Assembly (NCBI RefSeq): GCF_000744095.1
Contig: NZ_JQLI01000001.1
Span: 310,001-374,000, forward strand
Direction of reading: 5' to 3'
From: Cupriavidus necator A5-1
GTDB lineage: Bacteria; Pseudomonadota; Gammaproteobacteria; Burkholderiales; Burkholderiaceae
DNA: 64,000 nucleotides
In this document: piece by piece, positions 19,473 to 28,561 of the stretch
Position numbering within the stretch: position 1 is the stretch's first letter
Layout of the letters: every line of letters starts with the position of its first letter
The notes under the pieces: model-generated
Told to the model about the DNA's origin: nothing
Database searches by the model: none
The model's input: only the letters and a program-made list of their open reading frames with translations
Program-made: the position numbers and the translations under genes

Positions 19473-19929
19473 TATGGCCGAGGAGGCGAAGAGCATGATC
19501 GTCCCGCGAAGTTCCGTTACCTGAGCGGAGCCGACATTCGAATGTTCGCGTGAGAGTGTGGTCGAACGGCCGTAGCTGGCCGGCAAGCGACCTACGGCAG
19601 CCGCTCACCGGTCGTCGCTTTACGACCCTTTATAGATCGTTCGGCGGCTTTGGTTCGAGACGCCGAGCTGGCCGAAACGCGGACTCTTGCTTCACGACGA
19701 AAGTGGGCTCCGCGTCGGTGGAGAATGAGATTGAATTCCTTCGTAATGAGACACTGCAAGGCTGCTCTTCCCTCCACTCAATACGCCCTTTGGCAAGGTC
19801 GTCATGCACGCTAACTCGGCCTGAAGTGCCGGTCTTCCATGGGGGCACCGGCCGCCACAGCCCATTCAGAAGTGTTCGTTTAGAATTGGGGCGCATCCCC
19901 TACAACGCGCCGCTGATTCTGACAGCACC
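19473..19929. other. Intergenic stretch with second 52-bp repeat
   Basis: Between the catalase-like gene and the LacI regulator. Apart from the repeat at 19576-19627 I see only short frames without support. The last 60 bases should carry the lacI-type gene's promoter. Confidence 0.45.
19576..19627. repeat. 52-bp intergenic repeat, copy 2
   Basis: CTGGCCGGCAAGCGAC through GTCGTCGCTTTACGACCC; same orientation as copy 1 at 17956. The two copies bracket the catalase-like gene. Confidence 0.65.
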
Positions 19930-20937
19930 ATGAGCAAGAGGCTTACCAGTATCGACATTGCCCGCCTGGCCGGAGTGTCCCAGACCACCGTTTCCCGTGT
20001 TCTTCAAGATCTGCCGTCAGTAAAACCGGAAACAAGGGCTCGGGTTCTCAAGGTCATACAGGATCATGAATACTCCCCCAGTGCCGCAGCTCGCCAGATG
20101 AAAACCAGGCGCAGTGGCACGGTTGCTGTCGTCGTCGCAAGCCTCTCGAATCCGCTCTACCCGTTGCTGCTTCAGCTATTGGTGGAGCGCCTCGCGAGCC
20201 ACGGCTTCCGAACGACGGTCTGGGAACTGGACGGCGTGATGGACGATGCAACAGTGCGCGCGCTGGCGGAGAGTGCGACGGACGGCGTGATTTTTGCCGC
20301 CGCGCTCGATGAATCCAGGGAGCTGCTGACCAGGGTGGCGGCAGAGAAGCCGATCATTCTGATCAACCGATCCGTCGGAACCAACCTTTTCGATACGATC
20401 GTCAGCGACAACTACGCCGGCGGCAGACGCGTCGCGGAGTATTTCCTGAGCGCGGGCCGCAAGCATATTGGATTGATTTCCGCAAAATCGAGCAAGAGTT
20501 CGAGAGCAAGCACGATTCGCGAACGCGAAAGGGGGTTCATGGAAGGGCTCGGGGATGTGGCACTTGGCCCGGCTTTCACTCGTGCTGACGCGGCGGACTT
20601 CGGCTATGAATTCGGTTTCCGCGCCATGCAGACGTTGCTAACCGACAGCCCCGAAGTTGACAGCGTCTTCTGCACCAATGACATCGTCGCAATCGGCGCA
20701 CTAGATGCCGCAAAGCGCTGCGGGCGTTCGGTGCCCGATGACATGTGGATCGTGGGCTATGACGATATTCCGATGGCCAGATGGGAATGTATTGGCCTGA
20801 GCACCGTTCAGCAACCGCTGCCGGCGATGGTGGAGCAGGTCGTTGAGCGGCTTGAGCGCCGCATGGCCGACCCCATGCTGACTCCGCATACGTTCGTGCT
20901 CCCGAATGATCTCGTGCTGCGTCGCACAACATCTTGA
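19930..20937 (+). CDS. LacI-family transcriptional regulator
   Basis: A 335-residue repressor. The N-terminal helix-turn-helix reads TSIDIARLAGVSQTTVSRVL (residues 6-25), followed by the hinge region YSPSAAARQMKTRRSGTVAVV near 51-72. The rest is a periplasmic-binding-protein-like sensor domain with VFCTNDIVAIGAL and WIVGYDDIPMARW, typical of the GalR/LacI core. It ends 103 bases before the FAD oxidoreductase gene on the same strand and is the obvious regulator of that cluster. The ligand should be the cluster's sugar acid or organic acid, or its breakdown product. No convincing palindromic operator stands out in the gap. Confidence 0.92.
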   Translation: MSKRLTSIDIARLAGVSQTTVSRVLQDLPSVKPETRARVLKVIQDHEYSPSAAARQMKTRRSGTVAVVVASLSNPLYPLLLQLLVERLASHGFRTTVWELDGVMDDATVRALAESATDGVIFAAALDESRELLTRVAAEKPIILINRSVGTNLFDTIVSDNYAGGRRVAEYFLSAGRKHIGLISAKSSKSSRASTIRERERGFMEGLGDVALGPAFTRADAADFGYEFGFRAMQTLLTDSPEVDSVFCTNDIVAIGALDAAKRCGRSVPDDMWIVGYDDIPMARWECIGLSTVQQPLPAMVEQVVERLERRMADPMLTPHTFVLPNDLVLRRTTS

Positions 20938-21040
20938 GGTTGAACCCGCAAAGAATGCGCATATAATGACTACGTAACCATTTCGTGCTGATGCGGTTCG
21001 GCCTGCGTGAGTGTGCCCACCGCAAATTTTTGGAGACAAA

Positions 21041-22375
21041 ATGACTACGTATTCATCTGGGGCCGTTGCCGAGCCACCGCGCTCGACGCCGGTGATCCGG
21101 ACGGCGGACATCTGCGTGGTGGGCGGGGGCGCCGCCGGCGTGGCGGCCGCCATCGCGGCAGCGCGTGCCGGTGCGAAGGTGCTGCTGCTGGAACGCGAGG
21201 GATTCCTCGGCGGCACTTTGACTTCGGTCAGCCTGGGCAGCATCTGCGGTCTTTATGCGGTCACCGAGTCGGAAGTCCGCCAGATCGTCGGCGGGTTCTG
21301 CAACGAGGTCATCGAACGACTGCGAGCTCTCGACGGGGTAGGCGAGCCAACGCGGTGGCTCGAGACGGCCTCGTTGCCCTATGACCTTTTCGCGATGAAG
21401 GTCGTGCTCGACCAGCTCATCCAGGACGCCAAGGTCGAGGTGCTGTTTCACGCGATGGTCGTGGGTGTCGCCATGGACGGCGAGGACGTCGATGCCGTGC
21501 TCATCGAAACCAAGCAAGGTCGGCTGGCGATCCGCGCGAAGGCATTCGTGGACTGCTCGGGCGATGCGGACGTGGTGAAGTTCGCCGGCGCACCGTTCGA
21601 AATTTCCACGGGTGACCTGCAGTTCCCGACCACGATGGTGCGCTTTGGCGGTGTCGATACCACGGCGCTCGGCAACCTGAGCCGGGCGGCGCTGCGCGAG
21701 CGTCTGGAACGCGCCGTGGAAGACGGCTACGACCTGCCCAGAACGGCCGGCGGCGTGTTCGCCGAACGGCCGGGTCTGGCGCATCTGAATATCACGAAGG
21801 TCGCGGTGGATGGCAAGTCGCCGAACCCGTTCGACGTCAGCGTGATGTCGCGGGCGGAGCTGGCCGGGCGGGAACAGGTTTGCCTGTATCTGCAGGCCTT
21901 CCGCAAATTCGTACCGGGTTTCGAATCAGCGTTCGTGATGGATACCGGCGCCGTGATCGGCGTGCGCGAGAGTCGGCGCACTGTCGGCAGCTATGTCCTG
22001 ACCGATCAGGACGTGCTCGAAGGTGCGCGGTTCTCCGACGCTATCGCCTGCTGCGCCTGGCCAATGGAAGACCACGCGGCGGGCCGTGCAACCAAATGGA
22101 TCTGGTTGCAGCCAGGCACGTACTTCCAGATTCCGCTGCGCTCGCTGACGCTCCCCGGCTTCGACAACCTGATGGTGGCGGGCCGCTGCGCATCGGCCAC
22201 GCATGGTGCGCAGGCGTCGATCCGCGTCACCGCGCAGTGCTTTGCGATGGGCGAGGCGGCGGGCCATGCCGCTGCAGCCGCCGTGACGCGGCAATGCAGC
22301 GTGCACAGCGTTCCCGCCACTGACATCCAGCAGGCCCTGGCCCGCAACGGCGCATTCCTTGGAGACGCGCAATGA
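21041..22375 (+). CDS. FAD-dependent oxidoreductase (FAD_oxidored type)
   Basis: A 444-residue flavoprotein. The Rossmann FAD motif ICVVGGGAAGVAAAIAAARAG lies at residues 24-44, ending in the ribose-binding Glu51 (LLLE). The FVDCSGDADV block near 173-182 and a C-terminal FDNLMVAGRCASATHGAQASIR segment are typical of the PF12831 family, whose members oxidise hydroxy acids or related compounds. GGAG precedes the ATG at 21041. The stop overlaps the start of the IlvD gene (ATGA), so the two are translationally coupled. The electron acceptor and substrate are unknown; the cluster suggests a hydroxy- or sugar acid. Confidence 0.87.
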   Translation: MTTYSSGAVAEPPRSTPVIRTADICVVGGGAAGVAAAIAAARAGAKVLLLEREGFLGGTLTSVSLGSICGLYAVTESEVRQIVGGFCNEVIERLRALDGVGEPTRWLETASLPYDLFAMKVVLDQLIQDAKVEVLFHAMVVGVAMDGEDVDAVLIETKQGRLAIRAKAFVDCSGDADVVKFAGAPFEISTGDLQFPTTMVRFGGVDTTALGNLSRAALRERLERAVEDGYDLPRTAGGVFAERPGLAHLNITKVAVDGKSPNPFDVSVMSRAELAGREQVCLYLQAFRKFVPGFESAFVMDTGAVIGVRESRRTVGSYVLTDQDVLEGARFSDAIACCAWPMEDHAAGRATKWIWLQPGTYFQIPLRSLTLPGFDNLMVAGRCASATHGAQASIRVTAQCFAMGEAAGHAAAAAVTRQCSVHSVPATDIQQALARNGAFLGDAQ

Positions 22376-24057
22376 CTTCGCAGAAATATCGTAGCAACTT
22401 CGTCCCCGGCACTACGCGCTGGGCGCTGCGCAAGGCGCAATGGCAGGCGCTTGGCCTCAGCGATGCGGATATGGAGAAGCCGAAAATTGCCGTAGTCAAC
22501 ACGTCGTCGGAATTGTCGAGCTGTTTCAGCCACCTCGATGGGGTGGCGGCGCAGGTGAAGGCGGCGATCCGCGCGGCCGGTGGCGTGCCGTTCGAAGTGC
22601 GCACCGCTGCGCCGAGCGACTTCATCACCAGTGCGGGCAAGCAGGGGCGCTACATCCTGCCGTCGCGCGACCTGATCGTCAACGACATCGAAGTGCAGGT
22701 CGAGGGTGCGCAGCTTGACGGCATGGTTTGCCTGGCGTCGTGCGACAAAACCACCCCCGGTCAGATGATGGCGGCGGCGCGGCTGGACATTCCGACGATC
22801 GTCGTGATCTGCGGCTACCAGGCCAGCGGCCAATACAAGGGCGAGCATGTCGATATCGAGGACGTGTTCGAGAAGGTCGGCATGCATGTGACCGGGCAAC
22901 TCTCGTTCGAGGATCTCGACGGCATGTGCAAGCGCGCGGTGCGTAGCCCGGGCGTTTGCGCCGGGTTGGGCACGGCCAACTCGATGCACATCGTCTGCGA
23001 GGCGCTGGGCCTGACACTGCCGGGCGCGAGCCCGGTGCTGGCGAGTTCTCCGGCGATGGTGGAGCAGGCCAGGGCGGCGGGGGCGCGCATCGTCGAAATG
23101 GTCAATGCAGGCCTGACGCCGCGCAGCATCCTGACGCCGGCGGCGTTCCGCAATGCCGTCAGGGTGGCGCTTGCGCTTTCCACGTCGATCAACGTTCTGC
23201 GCCATCTGCAGGGCGTTGCCGAGGAGGCGGGCACCGATGTCGATCTCTACGACCTGTTCGAGCGCCTTGGCCGTGAAGTGCCGCTGCTGGCCACCGTCAA
23301 GCCGAATGGTCCCCATCGCACGGAAGAGCTGGAAGCGGCGGGTGGCACGCTGGCCACAATCAAGCGCTTGGCGCCGATGATCGAGCAGGATTGCCTGACG
23401 GTGTCCGGCAAAACCTGGAATGCGATTCTGGACGACTATGAAGCGCCGTCGCCATCCATCCTGCGTACGCTTGAAGATCCCATTTCGACCAAGCCATCGC
23501 TGGTCATCCTGAAGGGATCGCTGGCGCCCGAGGGCAGTATCCTGAAACTTGGCAATGCTGGCGAAAAGGCGGAGCGCTTCCGTGGCAAGGCCATGGTGTT
23601 CCACTCGCAGGAGGAGGCCATTGCTGCGCTGGCGGATGGCAGGATCACGGCCGGCACCGTGGCATGCCTGCGCGGCATGGGCCCGATTGGCGGGCCGGGC
23701 GTGGCGCTGGCCTCGTCGTTCGTGGCAGCGGTGGAAGGCGCGGGATTCAACGGCAAGGTGGCGGTCGTGACCGATGGTCAGTTGTCGGGCCTCAATCGCG
23801 GCGTGGCCGTCGGTCAGGTCTGCCCGGAAGCCGCCGCGGGAGGGCCGCTCGCGCTGGTTCAGGATGGCGACGACATCGAAATCGATATTCCCGGCCGGCA
23901 GATCAACCTGCTTGTCGACGAGCGCGAGCTGGCCGCGCGGCAAGCCCGAGCGGCGCCGATCCTGGGCGCCACGGAGCAGGGCTGGCTGAACATCTATAGC
24001 AAGACAGTAAAGCCGCTGGCTCGCGGTGCCGTACTGATCCCGATCCATCCCCGTTGA
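22372..24057 (+). CDS. IlvD/Edd-family dehydratase
   Basis: A 561-residue iron-sulfur dehydratase of the dihydroxy-acid dehydratase/6-phosphogluconate dehydratase family. The three cluster-ligand cysteines fit the family: Cys51 (SSCFSH), Cys124 (SCDKTTPG) and Cys196 (GVCAGLGTANSM). The C-terminal swivelling domain has VACLRGMGPIGGPG and VTDGQLSGLNRG, the substrate Mg2+ region. The VTDGQLSG sequence and the operon next to a Bug receptor and LacI regulator point to a sugar-acid or hydroxy-acid dehydratase rather than the biosynthetic IlvD, but this is inference. It overlaps the upstream FAD gene by 4 bases and lies 18 bases before the Bug gene. Confidence 0.92.
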   Translation: MTSQKYRSNFVPGTTRWALRKAQWQALGLSDADMEKPKIAVVNTSSELSSCFSHLDGVAAQVKAAIRAAGGVPFEVRTAAPSDFITSAGKQGRYILPSRDLIVNDIEVQVEGAQLDGMVCLASCDKTTPGQMMAAARLDIPTIVVICGYQASGQYKGEHVDIEDVFEKVGMHVTGQLSFEDLDGMCKRAVRSPGVCAGLGTANSMHIVCEALGLTLPGASPVLASSPAMVEQARAAGARIVEMVNAGLTPRSILTPAAFRNAVRVALALSTSINVLRHLQGVAEEAGTDVDLYDLFERLGREVPLLATVKPNGPHRTEELEAAGGTLATIKRLAPMIEQDCLTVSGKTWNAILDDYEAPSPSILRTLEDPISTKPSLVILKGSLAPEGSILKLGNAGEKAERFRGKAMVFHSQEEAIAALADGRITAGTVACLRGMGPIGGPGVALASSFVAAVEGAGFNGKVAVVTDGQLSGLNRGVAVGQVCPEAAAGGPLALVQDGDDIEIDIPGRQINLLVDERELAARQARAAPILGATEQGWLNIYSKTVKPLARGAVLIPIHPR

Positions 24058-24075
24058 AGATTATCTGGAGGAGAC

Positions 24076-25050
24076 ATGAAAGCAATCATCAAAATCACCT
24101 GGCGCACGGCCATCGTTGCGGCAACGCTGGCGTCCGGCATGGCCGCGGCAGCGTACCCGGACAAGCCGGTACGCATCGTTGTGCCGTATCCGCCCGGCGG
24201 CGCATCCGATACCACGGCACGTGTGCTGAGCGAAAAGCTCAAGGAAGTCACCGGCGGCACCTTCGTGGTGGAAAACCGGCCTGGCGCCAACGGCAACATC
24301 GCTGCGGAAATGGTGGCGAAATCGCCGGCGGACGGCTACACGCTGCTGATGGCGAACGTCGGTCCGAACGCAATCAGCCAGACCATCTATCCGCACCTGA
24401 ACTACGACGTCAACAAGAGCTTTGCGCCGATCGGCCAGACCACCACGGTGCCGATCGTGCTGGTTGCCGGCCCGAAGGTCAAAGCGACGGACATCAAAGG
24501 CCTCGTGGCTGAAGTCAAGGCCAACCCCGGGAAATACACTTTTGCCTCCGCCGGCAATGGTTCGTCAAACCACCTCGTTGGTGAAATGTTCAAGTCGGGC
24601 CTGAAGCTCGACATGATGCATGTACCGTATAAGGGGGACGGCCCGGCGATGACCGACGTGATGGCCGGTCAGGTATCAATGATGTTCACCACGGCGGTTG
24701 CCGCGCGTCCGTACATTACGGGGGGCAAGCTTAGGCTGATTGCCGTGGCCAGCAAGAAGCGCGTGCCGGCATTTCCGAGTGCGCCAACCATTAGTGAGAC
24801 GGTGTTGCAGGGCTTTGATGCCTCCTCCTGGGGTGGTATTGTTGCCCCGGCAGGAACCTCCCCAGAAGTTGTCAAACAGCTCAACGCCGCGCTGGTTAAG
24901 GTGCTGGCCATGCCAGACGTGAAGGAGAAGCTCGCGACCCTCGGTGCGGAAGTTGTAGCCAGCAAGCCCGAAGAGTTTGCCGGCTATATCAAGAGCGAAA
25001 CTGACAAGTGGGGTGCGGTCGCGAAGGCGGCCAATGTCGTGGCTGAATAA
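24076..25050 (+). CDS. Bug/TctC-family periplasmic solute receptor
   Basis: A 324-residue receptor with a standard signal peptide (MKAIIKITWRTAIVAATLAS, cleaved near AAA). The Bug signature YPDKPVRIVVPYPPGGASDTTAR, then FVVENRPGANGNIAAE and PADGYTLLMANVGPN, all fit the family. GGAGGA lies 6 bases before the ATG. As the last gene of the LacI-controlled cluster it should bind the compound that the dehydratase and flavoprotein degrade. No TctA/TctB membrane subunits are present here, so it must use a transporter encoded elsewhere. Confidence 0.93.
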   Translation: MKAIIKITWRTAIVAATLASGMAAAAYPDKPVRIVVPYPPGGASDTTARVLSEKLKEVTGGTFVVENRPGANGNIAAEMVAKSPADGYTLLMANVGPNAISQTIYPHLNYDVNKSFAPIGQTTTVPIVLVAGPKVKATDIKGLVAEVKANPGKYTFASAGNGSSNHLVGEMFKSGLKLDMMHVPYKGDGPAMTDVMAGQVSMMFTTAVAARPYITGGKLRLIAVASKKRVPAFPSAPTISETVLQGFDASSWGGIVAPAGTSPEVVKQLNAALVKVLAMPDVKEKLATLGAEVVASKPEEFAGYIKSETDKWGAVAKAANVVAE

Positions 25051-25289
25051 CCGCGATAGGGGCAGCGCGCAGGATGGGCGGTGAGCGGCGGTACGCTGCT
25101 CACCGCATTATTGCGTCAACGACGGAATGACGATCTCCTTGGCATGATTTCGGTGCAATTTACGACGGTTCGCAAGCCCAGCTGGGGCACAGGTTCTCAA
25201 GCGTAAGTTATTGTTTTTTCGAGGTTTGCTGTTCGCCTTTGCTTGACGTATCGTGTTTGGCCCACTGCACGGAAGGTGCACGAGATGCA
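25051..25289. other. Intergenic stretch after the catabolic cluster
   Basis: Contains the terminator hairpin listed next and AT-richer sequence; no gene seen. Confidence 0.4.
25078..25106 (+). terminator. Terminator-like hairpin after the Bug gene
   Basis: Perfect 9-bp arms GCGGTGAGC and GCTCACCGC around an 11-base loop, followed by ATTATTG. It starts 28 bases past the Bug stop codon and fits the end of the LacI-FAD-IlvD-Bug transcript. Confidence 0.65.
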
Positions 25290-25835
25290 AGGCTGGCAGA
25301 GCACCCATTTTGGGCGCGCGCGAGGTGCCGCGTGAACTCAGCAGTTTCGAATTGCAGCCGTTTTTCACATACAGCCGCGCCGAGCACGAACTAATCGGGC
25401 GACGGCGCGGCCGGGCGACGGCGCGGCGCAACGATGAAGCTGGGCCTGGCGCTGCACATCGGCTTTTTGCGGATGAGCGGTTGCCTATTGGACGCGTTCA
25501 GCATCCTGCCACCAGCACTGCTTCGCCATCTTGGCACGGAACTCGGTATCAAGACGCCTGATCTGGCGTCCTTGCGGGCGCTCTACGCGCGTGGGCGAAC
25601 CCTCTCCGAGCATCAACTGCTGGCCTGCCAGACGCTCGGGTTTCGTTGGATAACGATGCATCAACGCCGAGCCCTTGTGCGGGCGCTGCGTGACGAAGTG
25701 CTGCATTGCGCCGATCGGGACCGATTGCTGTCGTATGCGCACCAGTGGCTGTATCAGCATCGACTGAGCTGGAGGTCCATGCCGCCGCCTCGATCCTTTC
25801 GGCGGTACCTCCGGCAACATGGCGACGATGGCTAG
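25290..25835 (+). pseudogene. Tn3-family transposase, N-terminal remnant (DUF4158)
   Basis: One frame gives ILGAREVPRELSSFELQPFFTY through HELIGRRRG. After a frame change near 25425 the next gives LGLALHIGFLRMSGCLLDAF, APDLASLRALYARGRTLSEHQ and RALVRALRDEVL. These are the N-terminal DUF4158 hallmarks of Tn3-type TnpA. The remaining 800 or so residues, including the DDE core, are missing and no Tn3 terminal repeat is evident nearby. Confidence 0.8.
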
Positions 25836-25939
25836 CGTAGCAAGCAACCCTTCGGCATCTGGGCGGCACGCAATGGAATAAATCATGGCCCCCAGGCGTT
25901 TAGTCAAATGGACCATCATTTTTCTGCCAAGGAGGGGTC

Positions 25940-26845
25940 ATGCGCGATTCGCCACACCGGTTCCTTGCCACTCGCGGACACGCGATTGCCAGACTTGTGC
26001 TCGCCACTTTCACATTCTTGGCGGGTGCCCTCTGCCAGGCCCAGCCAGCCGAGGCGGACGGGTGGCCAGATCGGTACGTGCTGGAGCCACTACGCTCGAT
26101 CGTCACGTTCGACGTCGACGCCTTCTCGGACTCGCATATCAAGATGCGCTTTCACCGCATGCATGCCCAGCTTGAAGGGACGCAGGCCGGCCTTGACTCA
26201 GGCCGCGTGACGGTGACGATCGATGCTTCAAGCGTTGAGGCGCACCCGCGCTTTCTGTCCCTGATCATCCGGGGCGGCGGCATGCTCGATGTGGCCCGCT
26301 ATCCGGAGATCCGCTTTGTCAGTACCCGCTTTGTACGGACCGGGGAAGGCAGTGGGTGGCTTTTCGGCAACCTTACGATCCACGGCGCTACGCGCCCGGT
26401 CAGCCTTCTCGTGGCACCCGGCGGCGCCATCGGAAGTCCGAGGCGCGACGGCACGCTTGCCTTCTCCGCGGCCGGGGAAGTCAGCCGCCGGGAGTTTGGG
26501 CTGTCAGCATGGTTCCCCACTGTGAGCGATGCCGTGCACGTGAATATCCAGGTGGAGTTTGTGCATGGACCTTTAAGCGCCGGGCAGTACCAGGGGGTTT
26601 TTTTCCCCAATGCAACACAGGAGAACATCATGTCGACCCGAATTGTTGCGGCATTGCTTGCCGCGTTCCTTCTTGCGGCTTGCGGTGGAGGCGAGGACGA
26701 TTCCGTCACCACGGCCGGGTCGGGGGCGGGCATGACGGGCGGCGCCTCGTCGGGAAGCGCTCCCGGATTCCAGCCTACGCCAGGCACCGGGGGTGGCGGT
26801 GGTGGCGCAGGCGCCGGTGGAGCAGGGGCCGGGTCCGGAATGTAG
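25940..26845 (+). CDS. YceI-family lipid-binding protein, reading through into a small lipoprotein
   Basis: AGGAGG precedes ATG 25940. Residues 1-40 are a signal peptide. About 45-215 form a YceI lipocalin-like domain (YVLEPLRSIVTFDVDAFSDSHIKM, VTVTIDASSVEAH, LTIHGATRPVSL), a periplasmic isoprenoid/lipid-binding fold. The frame then continues through a G5T7C4 run into MSTRIVAALLAAFLLAACGGG, a complete lipoprotein signal with its own ribosome site (AGGAG) and ATG at 26630, ending in a Gly/Ala-rich tail. The two were very likely separate genes: YceI proteins end near this point and an internal hydrophobic lipobox makes little sense in a fusion. The small lipoprotein (72 residues) is probably made from its own start. 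Confidence 0.8.
   Translation: MRDSPHRFLATRGHAIARLVLATFTFLAGALCQAQPAEADGWPDRYVLEPLRSIVTFDVDAFSDSHIKMRFHRMHAQLEGTQAGLDSGRVTVTIDASSVEAHPRFLSLIIRGGGMLDVARYPEIRFVSTRFVRTGEGSGWLFGNLTIHGATRPVSLLVAPGGAIGSPRRDGTLAFSAAGEVSRREFGLSAWFPTVSDAVHVNIQVEFVHGPLSAGQYQGVFFPNATQENIMSTRIVAALLAAFLLAACGGGEDDSVTTAGSGAGMTGGASSGSAPGFQPTPGTGGGGGGAGAGGAGAGSGM
26630..26845 (+). CDS. Small Gly-rich lipoprotein (internal start in YceI frame)
   Basis: From ATG 26630 with AGGAG 8 bases upstream, the sequence MSTRIVAALLAAFLLAACGGG is a textbook lipoprotein signal (LAAC lipobox, Cys at 18). The mature part is low complexity, rich in Gly, Ala, Ser and Thr. It shares frame with the YceI gene because no stop separates them. Function unknown; such small lipoproteins accompany YceI or cell-envelope genes. 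Confidence 0.6.
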   Translation: MSTRIVAALLAAFLLAACGGGEDDSVTTAGSGAGMTGGASSGSAPGFQPTPGTGGGGGGAGAGGAGAGSGM

Positions 26846-26848
26846 CCG

Positions 26849-27416
26849 GTGGATCATGCCTGGATCAAATGCCGGCCGACAGAAACTGCGGCTTTCGGCA
26901 TTGGAGTGCAATATCGTTTCGCCATATGGCTGGCCGGCAGCGCGGTTGCGCTGGCTGCCTGTGCGTCCCTGCAATCGCTCCAGACTGTACAGAAAATGAC
27001 CGGCAGTCCGGCAAGCTCCGTGCGTGAGACCTTTGGCGCGCCCACGGAGACCTATAAGCTTGCCAACGGCACCAGCCGCTGGATCTATTCGCACCAGCCC
27101 CTGGGGTATGAGGTCTACGCCGGAGATTTTGACGCGAACGGAAAGCCGGTCAGCTTCGGCCAGATGTTGACCGAGAAGGAGATCTACGAGGCAAAGCCGG
27201 GGGTCTGGACCAAGCGCGACGTGGCCGAGCGCTTCGGCCACGTCGCGCGAGCCTGTTCACTACTACGCGCTCATGAAGCGCGAGGCTTGGTCGTACCGGC
27301 TCTATGCGAGTGGCTATCAGCCGGCTCACTTCAGTGTCTACTTTGATGACCGGGGGGTACTGGATCGCACGATGATCATCGTTGATCCGCTTGGAGGCGA
27401 CCGGCGGCGCAAGTAA
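26849..27416 (+). pseudogene. Lipoprotein resembling SmpA/OmlA-type proteins, frameshifted
   Basis: The frame carries a lipoprotein signal RFAIWLAGSAVALAAC, then MTGSPASSVRETFGAPTETYKLANGTSRWIYSHQP, the repeat-like motif of BamE/SmpA-type small lipoproteins. Near 27240 the frame breaks. The continuation EPVHYYALMKREAWSYRLY through VYFDDRGVLDRTMIIVDPLGG to TAA at 27416 is one frame over. The start is uncertain: GTG 26849 or an inner GTG near 26904. Repaired, it would be about 180 residues. Confidence 0.65.
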
Positions 27417-27791
27417 GGCTGCACCTGGTGATGCCTCCGGCTTTCGAGGTCGGCCAGCGATGGCCGGAGATCGCTGGCCTCGCCGGGAGGCTTGCACGCG
27501 TGGGCATTCACGGAGATCCATTGGCTGCTGGCAACCCTTCTCTGCCGTTGGGGGCTCGTTGGCCCAACGGCGGTGTTGGAGGTAGCGGCATGTAGGGCGA
27601 CCGCGCCGCAGTGGTGTTCGCAAGGCCTGAAGAGATTTCGACATTCATTCAAAGGCAGTGCCCATGACCGACGAAGCCGGTACATGCAGCTTAGCGTGCC
27701 CTCGGCACTGCCGCTGCGACGGCCTCGCCAATGGCCTGCCTCACGTCTTCTCGCTATCAAAGTTGGGCCCCGCACCTGACTACTTCTCGGC
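27417..27791. other. No gene seen
   Basis: About 375 bases between two broken genes, without ribosome sites or motifs. Confidence 0.4.
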
Positions 27792-28190
27792 CTACCCGGC
27801 CGTCAGCACAGGCTTGCCAGCAAGTGGACCCTGAGCGCTGCCATCCGATTTGAATCGCAAATTGAACTCCCAGAAGGTGTGGGTTTTCCGGTCGGCAGTG
27901 GTGGAGCCGGTACGCGTCGCCGCAATAGCGGATGGCGGTGACTCGTGACGCCGCGTCAGACTCCTTCAAGTTCGGCAGGCCCCGATCGGGAGCCGACACG
28001 CGACCAGTGGAAACTGCCTCAAGGTAAGCAACCAGATCCGCTCGGGTGCGCGCGTCGGCAATACCGGGAAAACCCATCGCATTACCCGGCACCAGCGCCG
28101 CAGGGCTCTTGAGCCAAGCATCCAGGTTCCGCGTGTCCCAGACCAGACCTGATCGCTTTACAAAAACCAAGCGGAAACGGGTTCGGGAAA
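27792..28190 (-). pseudogene. Class I cytochrome c, C-terminal remnant
   Basis: The minus strand reads RSGLVWDTRNLDAWLKSPAAL, then VPGNAMGFPGI with the axial Met, then RADLVAYLE, a standard cytochrome c C-terminus. It is followed by an extension (RVTAIRYCGDAYRL, then after a frame change THTFWEFNLRFKSDG) ending at TAG 27792. The heme-binding CxxCH part is missing and one internal frameshift is present, so no functional cytochrome can be made. Confidence 0.7.
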
Positions 28191-28527
28191 CTGGGGCGAT
28201 ACATCGGCCGCCGATTCTCGCCACCGGAATCATTCCGAAGAGAGAAATGCGACCGCTATGGTCGACTTTCATTCCCATTCGGGCGTTCGACGAGGACTTC
28301 CTCCTCCCGAGTCGCCTTCATGCGTCAATCGCGGAACTCTTCCAAACGGCACTACGACGACCCGAATGGTCATTCGCCCAGAGGCCTGCGACGACCGAAA
28401 CCTTAGTGGAGTTGCCGCGCCTGGCTTTGGACGAGGTTGTCTTGGCTCAACTTGCTGAGCGAAGGTCGGTTGCCCACGACGGCGATTGCGCTTGCCACGG
28501 GCCCACCGGGCCCTCCGCTGCAAAATC
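28191..28527. other. No gene seen upstream of the sulfur operon
   Basis: Frames on both strands are short and show no motif; the last 35 bases form the promoter described next. Confidence 0.4.
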
Positions 28528-28555
28528 TTGCCATAATTCTAATATTCACTAGAAT
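28528..28555 (+). promoter_or_regulatory. Promoter with overlapping operator, likely leaderless start
   Basis: TTGCCA (28528-28533), a 16-base spacer and TAGAAT (28550-28555) form a sigma-70-type promoter. Transcription would start about 28562, which is the A of the regulator's ATG. An inverted repeat ATTCTA (28536-28541) / TAGAAT (28550-28555) overlaps the -10 box and is a good autorepressor site for the ArsR-type protein encoded directly downstream. No ribosome site precedes the ATG, consistent with a leaderless mRNA. Confidence 0.6.
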
Positions 28556-28561
28556 GATGGC

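Noticed and set aside
20964..21052. Direct repeat of AATGACTACGTA before and at the FAD gene start
   Set aside because: Only 12 bases, one copy being the start codon region itself; could be chance, and no operator symmetry is seen.
22006..24048. 680-codon minus-strand open frame opposite the IlvD/Edd gene
   Set aside because: Antisense of a GC-rich gene; His/Arg/Gln-rich composition and no motif, while the plus strand has full family conservation.
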